From GCA-002779465 sp964596535 (GTDB lineage: Bacteria; Desulfobacterota; Desulfobacteria; Desulfobacterales; UBA2156), in contig CAZQUR010000101.1 in NCBI GenBank assembly GCA_964596535.1, positions 1 through 9,350 of the forward strand: 9,350 nt of DNA. The letters are read 5' to 3'. The position numbers were made by a program, and so were the translations under genes. Of the stretch, positions 1-6,208 are shown piece after piece; within the stretch, counting starts at the first letter, position 1, and the number at the start of each line of letters is the position of its first letter. Below the pieces are notes generated by a model that had not been told where the DNA came from, did no database searches, and saw only the letters and a list, made by a program, of their open reading frames with translations.

Positions 1-23
1 TTTTTTAAATTCATGGATAATTT

Positions 24-52
24 TTGACATATCCAGTTTTCTGTGCAAAACT
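24..52 (+). promoter_or_regulatory. Putative sigma-70 promoter of the DtxR-family gene
   Basis: TTGACA at 24-29 matches the -35 consensus exactly. After 17 bp comes AAAACT at 47-52, a poor -10 (3 of 6), but it is preceded by TG at 44-45 plus one base, giving an extended -10 arrangement. Transcription would start near 59 and leave a leader of about 35 nt before the ATG at 94. The -10 lies inside the right arm of an inverted repeat (34-53), as expected of a repressible promoter. Inferred from motif and spacing only. Confidence 0.45.
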
Positions 53-53
53 G
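34..53. promoter_or_regulatory. Perfect 7-bp inverted repeat over the promoter, operator candidate
   Basis: The arms CAGTTTT (34-40) and AAAACTG (47-53) are exact reverse complements separated by 6 nt. The element fills the spacer and -10 of the putative promoter, so a bound dimer would block RNA polymerase. It does not resemble the known DtxR or MntR boxes as I remember them. A second, overlapping pair, CTGATT (51-56) and AATCAG (66-71), lies just downstream. The obvious candidate binder is the metalloregulator encoded immediately downstream (autoregulation), which is inference. Confidence 0.45.
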
Positions 54-93
54 ATTCTAGACGAAAATCAGTAAAGGGAAAAGGGTGGGACGG

Positions 94-606
94 ATGGAAA
101 AGCTGTCAGAAAGTTTGGAGGATTATCTGGAAACCATTTTGATTTTACAGAATAAAAACACCGTTGCACGGGTGAAAGAGATCGCTGAAAGGATGGGTGT
201 GCTCAGCGGCACCGTCACTGCGGCGCTGCGGACGCTTTCCGAGAAAAAACTGATCAACTACAAGCCATATGGTTTTATCACCCTCACCTCCCGTGGGAAG
301 ACAATCGCCCAGGAAATTTTACGCAGACACACGGTCCTTAAGAACTTTTTACAATCCGTGCTGTTGCTGGACGCACCCACCGCCGAGGAAAACGCCTGCC
401 GGATAGAACACTCAATGGATAAAATCGCCATTAATCGTCTGGTTCAATTCATTGAATATATCGATCAATGCCCGCGCGCCGGAAAAGATTGGATCGATAA
501 TTTTCATACATTTTTCACCCGGAATAAAATCGCTGAAGCAAATTGCCCTGAATGCCTCGATGCCTGTGTCAGGCGGTTCCGGACGGCTTCCAAAAAGCAG
601 ATATAG
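94..606 (+). CDS. DtxR/MntR-family metal-dependent transcriptional regulator
   Basis: A 170-residue cytoplasmic repressor of the DtxR/MntR family, whose members bind Fe(II) or Mn(II), dimerise and block promoters of metal-uptake or homeostasis genes. The N-terminal winged helix runs from about residue 8 to 75 (SLEDYLETI, then the recognition region GVLSGTVTAALRTL, then wing and TSRGK). The dimerisation/metal domain covers about 76-125. Ligand positions visible by family alignment are D10, E13, H79, C102, E105 and H106. D10/E13/H79 follow the MntR pattern, while Cys at 102 (in ACRIEH) follows DtxR. The tail carries C126, C151, C154 and C158. No SH3-like third domain is present; the length is nearer MntR (about 142) than DtxR (about 226). 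I chose ATG 94 because the protein then begins MEKLSESLEDYLE, typical of the family; AAGGG sits 8 nt upstream. An in-frame GTG at 85 would add three residues. The gene is visibly AT-richer than its neighbours. The regulated metal and targets are unknown; no feo or mntH gene is in view. Confidence 0.88.
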   Translation: MEKLSESLEDYLETILILQNKNTVARVKEIAERMGVLSGTVTAALRTLSEKKLINYKPYGFITLTSRGKTIAQEILRRHTVLKNFLQSVLLLDAPTAEENACRIEHSMDKIAINRLVQFIEYIDQCPRAGKDWIDNFHTFFTRNKIAEANCPECLDACVRRFRTASKKQI

Positions 607-686
607 GAACAATTGCCGGGCGTTTTCTTTCTTCCGAAACGCTTCGGGTGTCCAGTAGGGGGGCTCGCGGCAGACACACGTTTGTT

Positions 687-3600
687 TCAGGCGGAATGCC
701 GTTCAAAGGGCTTCCAGTAAAACGCCCGGATCTTGGAACCGATTTCCGCCGTGCGGGTTTTCAGGGAAGCGAACAACGCATACAGGACAGGGACGACCAC
801 AAGCGTGAGGACCGTGGCGATCCCCAGGCCGAAAATCACCACGATGGCCATGGACTGCCACCACTGGGTCGACTCACTCACATAGGTCATGCTGAAGGTG
901 TGAAAGTCAAAGGAGACCCCGGTCACCATGGGCAACAGCCCGAGGATGGTGGTGACGGCCGTCAGGAGCACCGGCCGCAGGCGGGTGGCGCCGGCGGCGA
1001 CCACCGCATCCTTCAGCGCCATGCCCCGCTCCCGGAGCTTGTTGGTGTAGTCGATGAGGACGATGGCGTTGTTCACCACCACGCCGGCCAGGGAAATGAC
1101 CCCCACCCCCGACATGATGATCCCGAAGGGCAGCTCCAAAAATATCAGGCCCAAAAACGCCCCGCCCAGGGAAAGGACCACGGAGGTCAGGATGATGGCC
1201 GGCTGGATCACGGAGTTAAACAGGGTCACCAGGATTAAAAAGATCAAAAAGACCGCCACGACAAAGGCTTTGGACAAAAAAGCCTCGGCTTCTTTTTGAA
1301 ACTCGAATTCCCCGGTGAATTCGAGCGTATATCCCGCCGGCAGGGGGAACTTTTCCAACAACGCTTCCGCCTGCTGCCGGGCCACGGGTCCGGGAATGCG
1401 GGTGGTGTCCACGTCCGCTTTCACCGTGACGACCCGGTCGTGGTCGATCCGCGTGATATCCCCGATGCTCCCCGACACATCGATTTGGGCCAGCGTCGTC
1501 AGGGGAACCAGCTGCCCCGACGGCGTGGGCACCATCAGTTTGAAAAGGACATCCAGGACCGTCCGGTTTTTCCGGTCCAGGATCACGGTGATGTCGTAGT
1601 CTTCGTCTTTTTCCCGGAACGTGGAGACGGTCAGGCCGTTGTAGGCGGTTTTAAGGGCGAACCCGAGGGTTTCTGTGGTCAACCCGAAAAGGGCGGCCTT
1701 CTGCTTGTCGATCCGGACCCGGACCGTGGGAATCCCTTCCGTGAAATCGTCCCGCACGTCTTTTACATGGGGAATCTGGGAAACAACGGTTCGCACCTTC
1801 TTGGCCAAATCCCCCAGGACCCGGAAGTCATCCCCCGAGATCTCGACATTGATGGGGGCGCCGGTGGGAGGGCCTTCTTCCGCCTTGGCCACGGTAATCT
1901 TGGCCCCTGGAATCCCCTGGACGCGCCTTCGGATCTCTTCCACGCTTTCGCTGGTGGGTGTGTTCCGATCCTTGAAATCCAAGAACTGCACCCCGATATG
2001 ATTGGGCAGGTTGGGGCTGAAGGCGGCGCCGGCCTCGGCCACTTCCACCGCACGGGCATATACATGGTCCACGTTTTCCAGATCCCCGGGACCGAAAAAG
2101 ACCCGGCCGTCGGCCCTGTGGTGCTCCCTGGGCGCATAGGCGTTTTTGTAAGCCTCCGGAGCAGGCGTTGAAAACGACGTTTTATTGGAATCCCACGCCC
2201 CGATCGCGGCCATCTCCGCCTGCTTGACGATCCGGTCGATGTATTCCAGGTCCGCCCCCTCGGGGGGATCGATATTCACGTACACGCTCTTGGGGTCCAC
2301 GTCCGGAAAAAACTCCACGGGCTTTTCCAGACCCACCGTTAACAGCCAGACCTGAAAAAACAGGATCAAGACCGCAAACGAAATCAAGGCCACGCTGAAT
2401 TGATGATTCAACGCCCCTTTCAAGAGACGGGAATACCCGTTGAGTATCCGTCCCCGAATGGCCACCGGCTGTTCCCCCGACGCAAGGACCCGGTCGGCTT
2501 CCGCGGCGGATTGCGAGGATTTTCCTTTCACCCGGATGAAGATGGACGTCAGCGCCGGGTTGATCACCAGTGCCACGAAAAGGCTCGAAGAAAGGGTGAC
2601 CACCAGGGTGATGGGAAGGTATTTCATGAACTCCCCCATGATCCCGGGCCAAAAGATCATGGGAAAAAAGGCCGCCAGGGTGGTCAGCGTGGAGCCGATG
2701 ACCGGATACGCCACTTCACCGGTGGCGCGCATGGCCGCCTCGATGCGGGGAACCCCTTGTTCCATGTACCGGTAGATATTTTCGATGATGACAATGGCGT
2801 TGTCCACCAGCATTCCAAGCGCCAGGGTCAAGGAGAAAAGCACCACCATATTCAAGGTGATCCCCAAGGCGTACAGGATGATGAAGGAAAGGAGCATGGA
2901 AAAGGGGATGGCCAGGCTCACCAACACGGCGTTTCGGAATCCCAGGGCCAAAAACAGGACGGCAATGACCAGGATCAACCCGGACAGGATGTTGTTCTCC
3001 AGGTCCGCCACCATCAGCCGGATGTCCTTGGCCTGGTCCATGAGTTTGGTGATCCGGGTCCCTTCGGGCCATGTGCGCTGCTGCTTTTGGATGAGGGCTT
3101 CGATCTGATCCGTAATGGCGATGATGTTTTCGCCCACCCGCTTTTTCACCGTGATGCTCACCGCTTCCACACCGTCCAGCCGGGACCGGCTGTTTTCATC
3201 CTTAAATCCGTCCCGGACCCGGGCCAGGTCTTTGAGGTAGATGGGCCGCCCGTCCGGGGCGTTGATGACCAGCCCCAGGATTTCTTCCGGCTGGGTGAAC
3301 TCCCCGGGAACCCGCAACTGGTAGCGGCCGTCTCCCAGGGTGATGGCGCCCCCGGAGGTGTTCTGGTTTTCCCGGGGAACCACGCTCTGGAACACGGTGA
3401 TGGGAATGCGGTAGTAGGCCAGCCGGTCCGGGTCTACCTCGATTTTGATCTCCCGTTCCCGCCCCCCTGTGACTTCGGCCTCCAACACCCCGGGGATCGA
3501 TTCGATGTCATCTTCCAGGTCGTCGGCGATTTTTTTCAGGCACGCCAGACCGCACGTACCCGAAAGGGAATACACGATGATGGGCATTTCAGAGAAATTG

Positions 3601-3995
3601 ACCTCGAAGACGGCGGGATCGTCTTCCAAATCCGTGGGCAGATCCCGCTTGGCTTCGTCCACCTTGTCTTTGACTTTTTGGAGGACTGCGTCGATGTCGG
3701 TGCCGGGGATGAATTCCACATTGATCATGGAGCGGCCTTCGGCGCTGATGGAATGAATCTTTTTCACCCGGTCGAGGCCCTTGAGCTTCTTTTCAATGGG
3801 AATGGTGATGGACGTTTCGATATCCGACGACGAAACCCCCTTGTAGTCGGTCGAGACGAAGACGTTGGGGATGGTGATATCCGGAGTGGATTCCCGGGGG
3901 AGTTCGAAATAGCAATAGACCCCGAAGACCAAAAGGATCACCGACAAAACCACCACGCTGATCCGGTTCTTGATGGCGGTATCCGATACGATCAC
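687..3995 (-). CDS. RND-family efflux pump inner-membrane permease (HAE1/AcrB-like)
   Basis: A 1102-residue inner-membrane proton-driven transporter that exports substrates through a periplasmic adaptor and an outer-membrane channel. The architecture is that of the family: TM1 at about residues 11-31, a large periplasmic porter/docking loop, a TM2-TM6 cluster at about 335-480, a second periplasmic loop, and TM8-TM12 in the C-terminal 210 residues. It is slightly longer than AcrB (1049). The TM4 relay motif reads GMLVDNAIVIIEN with D398-N399 in place of AcrB's D407-D408. The TM10 motif reads VVVNNAIVLIDY with N975 in place of AcrB's K940. From memory this DN/NN version recurs in many HAE1-like pumps outside the classical enterobacterial clade, so it should not be read as inactivation. 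The GTG start (3995) overlaps the TGA of the adaptor gene by 4 bp (GTGA), with GAGGA about 9 nt upstream, implying translational coupling. No outer-membrane partner is encoded here. The substrate cannot be told from sequence; drugs, solvents, fatty acids or metals are all possible, though the heavy-metal (CusA) signature is not evident. Confidence 0.95.
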   Translation of the reverse strand: MIVSDTAIKNRISVVVLSVILLVFGVYCYFELPRESTPDITIPNVFVSTDYKGVSSSDIETSITIPIEKKLKGLDRVKKIHSISAEGRSMINVEFIPGTDIDAVLQKVKDKVDEAKRDLPTDLEDDPAVFEVNFSEMPIIVYSLSGTCGLACLKKIADDLEDDIESIPGVLEAEVTGGREREIKIEVDPDRLAYYRIPITVFQSVVPRENQNTSGGAITLGDGRYQLRVPGEFTQPEEILGLVINAPDGRPIYLKDLARVRDGFKDENSRSRLDGVEAVSITVKKRVGENIIAITDQIEALIQKQQRTWPEGTRITKLMDQAKDIRLMVADLENNILSGLILVIAVLFLALGFRNAVLVSLAIPFSMLLSFIILYALGITLNMVVLFSLTLALGMLVDNAIVIIENIYRYMEQGVPRIEAAMRATGEVAYPVIGSTLTTLAAFFPMIFWPGIMGEFMKYLPITLVVTLSSSLFVALVINPALTSIFIRVKGKSSQSAAEADRVLASGEQPVAIRGRILNGYSRLLKGALNHQFSVALISFAVLILFFQVWLLTVGLEKPVEFFPDVDPKSVYVNIDPPEGADLEYIDRIVKQAEMAAIGAWDSNKTSFSTPAPEAYKNAYAPREHHRADGRVFFGPGDLENVDHVYARAVEVAEAGAAFSPNLPNHIGVQFLDFKDRNTPTSESVEEIRRRVQGIPGAKITVAKAEEGPPTGAPINVEISGDDFRVLGDLAKKVRTVVSQIPHVKDVRDDFTEGIPTVRVRIDKQKAALFGLTTETLGFALKTAYNGLTVSTFREKDEDYDITVILDRKNRTVLDVLFKLMVPTPSGQLVPLTTLAQIDVSGSIGDITRIDHDRVVTVKADVDTTRIPGPVARQQAEALLEKFPLPAGYTLEFTGEFEFQKEAEAFLSKAFVVAVFLIFLILVTLFNSVIQPAIILTSVVLSLGGAFLGLIFLELPFGIIMSGVGVISLAGVVVNNAIVLIDYTNKLRERGMALKDAVVAAGATRLRPVLLTAVTTILGLLPMVTGVSFDFHTFSMTYVSESTQWWQSMAIVVIFGLGIATVLTLVVVPVLYALFASLKTRTAEIGSKIRAFYWKPFERHSA

Positions 3996-5149
3996 GACGA
4001 CAGGTCCTCGATGCGCTCCACGGTTTTCACCACGGTCACCCGTTGCCCCGGGTTCACGTCCCGGTGCCCTACAACGATCACCCGGTCCCCCGGTTCCAGG
4101 CCCGATTGGATCTGGATCTTCCAGCCCTCCATGAGACCGAGTGCTACGTTACGGGCATGCACCTGGTCGTCGTTCACCACGTACACCACGTTTTCTTCGT
4201 TCCGGTTGATGACCGCATACAAGGGGACCGAAACGGCGTTTAGAACCTCCTTTCGGATGATCTCCACCTTGGCGAACATATCCGGGAAGATTTCGTGAGC
4301 GGGGTTATCCAGGATCAGGTTCAGGTTATACAGCCGCGCCATGGGATCCGCCGTCTTGGACAAGAAATCTTTTCTCGCCGTAAATGTCTTCCCGCCCAAT
4401 GCATCGATGATCACGGTAAAGGTGTCCCGCTGCCGCACGGCCTCCACGTCCGATTCCGGGATCCCCACCTGGATCTTTACCGGATTGATCTGGATGATCT
4501 CGGCCACCGGATCTCCTACCCCCACGAAATCTCCTTCTTCCACATAAATCCGGTTCACCGCCCCGGAAAGGGGTGCATGGAGGGTGCACCGCTGAAGCAC
4601 CAGAGCTGCGTTGTCACGGTTCGCCTTCAGGCTTTGAACCCGGGCGGCGGCATCGTCGAGTTGCGCTTTGGCCACGGCCTTTTGCTGAAAAAGGGATTCG
4701 ATCCGTTTCAGATCGGCCCGGGCCGCCGCGTAGGAAGCCTCTGCCGCAGACAGGGCGTTTTCGTAGTCCCGGGCATCGAGGGCGGCAATCATCTCTCCCG
4801 TCTTGATGTCAGACCCTTCCTCCACGCCTTTCCGGACCACTTTTCCTTTCACTTCGGCAAGGAGTCTTACCTGCTTGGAGGCTGTCGTGACCCCCGGAAA
4901 CCGGATGCGGTCTCGAATCGGTTTCGGGACGATCTTTAATGCCACCACATGGGCCCGGGCTTCTTCCCGTTGAAGTTCAGAAACGGCCTTTTCCTTCAGG
5001 TGCGCCTGCTTGGCCTCGATTCTTGAAAAAAGAACCCAGATGCCGAAAACCATCAGCACCAGTACCACAAACGGGAGCAACCCCCAGATCCGCTTCAGCC
5101 ATCGAGTCGTCTTCTTTTTATCCGGTGTTGTCTTTGATGTGTTTTCCAT
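3992..5149 (-). CDS. RND efflux periplasmic adaptor (membrane fusion protein, AcrA/HlyD type)
   Basis: A 385-residue adaptor linking the RND pump to an outer-membrane channel. The N-terminus is basic (KKKTTRWLKR), followed by one hydrophobic segment at about residues 22-41. There is no lipobox cysteine, so it is anchored by an uncleaved transmembrane helix rather than a lipid. The first lipoyl half begins near VRLLAEVKGKVVRKGVEEG. An alpha-hairpin coiled coil follows, rich in Ala, Lys, Arg and Glu (DYENALSAAEASYAAARADL onward). The second lipoyl half is LHAPLSGAVNRIYVEEGDFV. The beta-barrel and membrane-proximal domains fill the C-terminal half (VSVPLYAVINR; LEPGDRVIVVG). ATG 5149 has AGGA 5 nt upstream. 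The gene starts 49 bp after the TetR stop and overlaps the pump start, so all three genes form one transcription unit. Family membership is clear; the cargo is unknown. Confidence 0.95.
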   Translation of the reverse strand: MENTSKTTPDKKKTTRWLKRIWGLLPFVVLVLMVFGIWVLFSRIEAKQAHLKEKAVSELQREEARAHVVALKIVPKPIRDRIRFPGVTTASKQVRLLAEVKGKVVRKGVEEGSDIKTGEMIAALDARDYENALSAAEASYAAARADLKRIESLFQQKAVAKAQLDDAAARVQSLKANRDNAALVLQRCTLHAPLSGAVNRIYVEEGDFVGVGDPVAEIIQINPVKIQVGIPESDVEAVRQRDTFTVIIDALGGKTFTARKDFLSKTADPMARLYNLNLILDNPAHEIFPDMFAKVEIIRKEVLNAVSVPLYAVINRNEENVVYVVNDDQVHARNVALGLMEGWKIQIQSGLEPGDRVIVVGHRDVNPGQRVTVVKTVERIEDLSS

Positions 5150-5198
5150 GATGTTCCTGCTCTATATCTATATTTAAAAATAGACGCGTTTCCCGCGG

Positions 5199-5831
5199 TC
5201 ATCCCACGGAGGGACCCGAAATGGAATGGATGAGGGTATGGATGTGAAACGCCACATGCTCCTTGAGATCGAAATCTCTTTTTGTCACAACGGCATGGAG
5301 CAGGATCCCGTCCAGGTACCCGAGCAGGTTGACGGCGATTTTTCCCACATGCCGGGCGGTTTCCGGGGTGAACATGCTCTTGGAGATGCCGTCAAGGAGG
5401 ATCTGTTCCACCAGCTTCCGGGTGCCGGCCATCATTTCCCGCATTTCATGGGGTCGGTGAAAGAGGACCCCGTCCTCAAGGATCCCCTGCTGAATGACCT
5501 CCACCGACATCCGGGCATCCATGGGATCCAGCGGGTCCACCAGTTCCACGAAAGCCTGGGCCAGGGCCGCCAATTTTTGGGCCGGATCATCGATTTCCTC
5601 CAGCCGGGAGAAAAAACGGGTTTCAAATTGATCCAACCAACATTTGGTAGCGGCCAGAAACATATCGGCTTTGGTCCGGAAATATTCGTATAGGGTTCCT
5701 TTCCCCACTCCCGCGACCGCGGCGATTTCACGGACGCTGGTGGCGGTATACCCTTTTTTGGAAAAGGCGTTCAGGGCCGCCTGGGCAATCTGTTCTCTTT
5801 TGGCGTTCCTGTCCACCACCACCGGACACAT
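5199..5831 (-). CDS. TetR-family transcriptional repressor of the efflux operon
   Basis: A 210-residue one-component repressor. The N-terminal DNA-binding domain spans about residues 8-55, with the TetR signature AFSKKGYTATSVREIAAVAGVGKGTLYEYFRTK, whose HTH lies at about 31-50. The rest is the alpha-helical ligand-binding and dimerisation domain. I place the start at ATG 5831, not at the in-frame ATG 5882, which would add 17 residues (MAKKQPACLRKSQRSRL). ATG 5831 has a near-perfect Shine-Dalgarno AAAGGAG at 5839-5845 with 7-nt spacing, whereas ATG 5882 has only GGA. It is the first gene of the operon with the adaptor and pump, so it most likely controls that operon and itself. Two related palindromes, at 5916-5929 and 6038-6055, are the likely binding sites; the first covers the expected transcription start. 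The inducer is unknown but is often a pump substrate in such systems. Confidence 0.92.
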   Translation of the reverse strand: MCPVVVDRNAKREQIAQAALNAFSKKGYTATSVREIAAVAGVGKGTLYEYFRTKADMFLAATKCWLDQFETRFFSRLEEIDDPAQKLAALAQAFVELVDPLDPMDARMSVEVIQQGILEDGVLFHRPHEMREMMAGTRKLVEQILLDGISKSMFTPETARHVGKIAVNLLGYLDGILLHAVVTKRDFDLKEHVAFHIHTLIHSISGPSVG

Positions 5832-5838
5832 GAGCCGA

Positions 5839-5845
5839 CTCCTTT
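5839..5845 (-). promoter_or_regulatory. Strong ribosome binding site that fixes the TetR start
   Basis: Read on the minus strand this is AAAGGAG, 7 nt before ATG 5831. It is the best Shine-Dalgarno in the window and decides between the two in-frame ATG codons of the TetR gene. The longer ATG at 5882 has only GGATCCAT before it. Confidence 0.7.
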
Positions 5846-5915
5846 GGCTTTTTCGAAGACACGCCGGTTGTTTTTTCGCCATATGGATCCGGCATCTTGT
5901 CTTCGAAACCGTTTT

Positions 5916-5929
5916 CCGACCGATCGGTA
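5916..5929. promoter_or_regulatory. Operator-like palindrome at the TetR promoter start point
   Basis: CCGACCGATCGGTA contains a perfect 10-bp palindrome, ACCGATCGGT (5919-5928). It matches 12 of 14 bases of the corresponding stretch (6041-6054) of the perfect 18-bp palindrome further right. It begins directly next to the -10 hexamer (5930-5935) of the minus-strand promoter and covers the predicted start site near 5923. A repressor here would block initiation of the TetR-adaptor-pump transcript. Assignment to the local TetR protein is inference from position and symmetry. Confidence 0.6.
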
Positions 5930-5958
5930 CTTATAATGCCTTCTTTCATGCGTGTCAA
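5930..5958 (-). promoter_or_regulatory. Near-consensus sigma-70 promoter of the TetR-adaptor-pump operon
   Basis: On the minus strand, TTGACA (5958-5953) is a perfect -35. A 17-bp spacer separates it from TATAAG (5935-5930), a 5 of 6 match to the -10. The predicted start is near 5923, giving a leader of about 90 nt to ATG 5831. The AT-only stretch from about 5970 rightwards lies at -40 to -60 of this promoter and could act as an UP element. Such a strong promoter fits a gene set held down by a repressor. Confidence 0.7.
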
Positions 5959-5969
5959 CAGCGAGACCC

Positions 5970-6037
5970 AAATTTAATTAAAATATAATTAAATAATATA
6001 TTTAGAAAATAATTAAACGTTTTTAGAATTACATAAT
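5970..6037. other. AT-only island with three AATTAAA repeats between divergent genes
   Basis: About 68 bp are almost purely A/T inside GC-rich surroundings. AATTAAA occurs at 5976-5982, 5987-5993 and 6011-6017, so starts are 11 and 24 bp apart, roughly one and two helical turns. The tract lies between the two TetR-type palindromes. Possible roles are an UP element for the leftward promoter, intrinsically bent DNA that lets two repressor dimers meet, or a site for a nucleoid protein. No coding potential was seen. Confidence 0.5.
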
Positions 6038-6055
6038 TGACCGACCGGTCGGTCA
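6038..6055. promoter_or_regulatory. Perfect 18-bp palindrome, probable TetR-family operator
   Basis: TGACCGACCGGTCGGTCA is its own exact reverse complement. Half sites of the GACCGAC / GTCGGTC kind are typical of TetR-family operators. It lies 207 bp upstream of the TetR start and 154 bp upstream of the phosphorylase start, across the AT island from a degenerate second copy at 5916-5929. CATAAT (6032-6037) abuts it on the plus strand, but without a recognisable -35. It may be the primary high-affinity site for the adjacent TetR protein. Confidence 0.72.
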
Positions 6056-6080
6056 TAGTGTGCGGATTTCGCTTTTTCAA
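6052..6080 (-). promoter_or_regulatory. Possible second, upstream promoter of the TetR operon
   Basis: On the minus strand TTGAAA (6080-6075) is followed after 17 bp by TATGAC (6057-6052), a 4 of 6 -10. Its -10 overlaps the edge of the 18-bp palindrome, so initiation would fall inside that operator. This mirrors the layout of the stronger promoter about 122 bp downstream. The match is modest and could be chance. Confidence 0.3.
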
Positions 6081-6115
6081 ACGGGTGAACAGGGTTTGTT
6101 TTCGGCCGGAAGCTT

Positions 6116-6144
6116 TTGACAGGAACGCAACCTTTTTTTACAAT
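6116..6144 (+). promoter_or_regulatory. Near-consensus sigma-70 promoter of the GH13 phosphorylase gene
   Basis: TTGACA (6116-6121), a 17-bp spacer and TACAAT (6139-6144) give 11 of 12 consensus bases at optimal spacing. Transcription would start near 6151, leaving a leader of about 58 nt. The 18-bp palindrome ends 60 bp upstream of the -35, so it does not overlap this promoter. Simple repression from that site is therefore less likely than for the leftward operon. Confidence 0.68.
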
Positions 6145-6208
6145 CCCCCATCATCAAAACGGCGAGGAAATGCTTTAAATCCTTTTTCAACCTTCCGGAA
6201 CCCAAAGG

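Noticed and set aside
85..93. GTG at 85 as the start of the metalloregulator
   Set aside because: It adds only MGR before the typical MEKLSESLEDYLE start; ATG 94 has a usable AAGGG 8 nt upstream. It cannot be fully excluded, since AAAGGG (73-78) also precedes the GTG.
607..686. Terminator between the convergent metalloregulator and pump genes
   Set aside because: CCGAA (634-638) and TTCGG (643-647) give only a 5-bp stem with no T-run on either strand. I see no convincing terminator in this 80-bp gap.
552..1238. Long plus-strand open frame of 228 codons opposite the pump gene, and others up to 632 codons (2400-4298)
   Set aside because: These are antisense shadows of the RND pump and adaptor. 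Their composition is dominated by His, Gly, Asp, Gln and Arg as expected from the reverse complement of GC-rich codons, with no recognisable family and no ribosome sites.
6009..6037. Plus-strand promoter with CATAAT (6032-6037) next to the 18-bp palindrome
   Set aside because: No acceptable -35 is found at 16-18 bp; the hexamer is probably just part of the AT island.
6170..6178. Two-codon frame ATG CTT TAA in the phosphorylase leader as a regulatory uORF
   Set aside because: The GAGGAA before it has no spacing to the ATG and such short frames arise by chance. Kept only as part of the leader finding, not as a feature.
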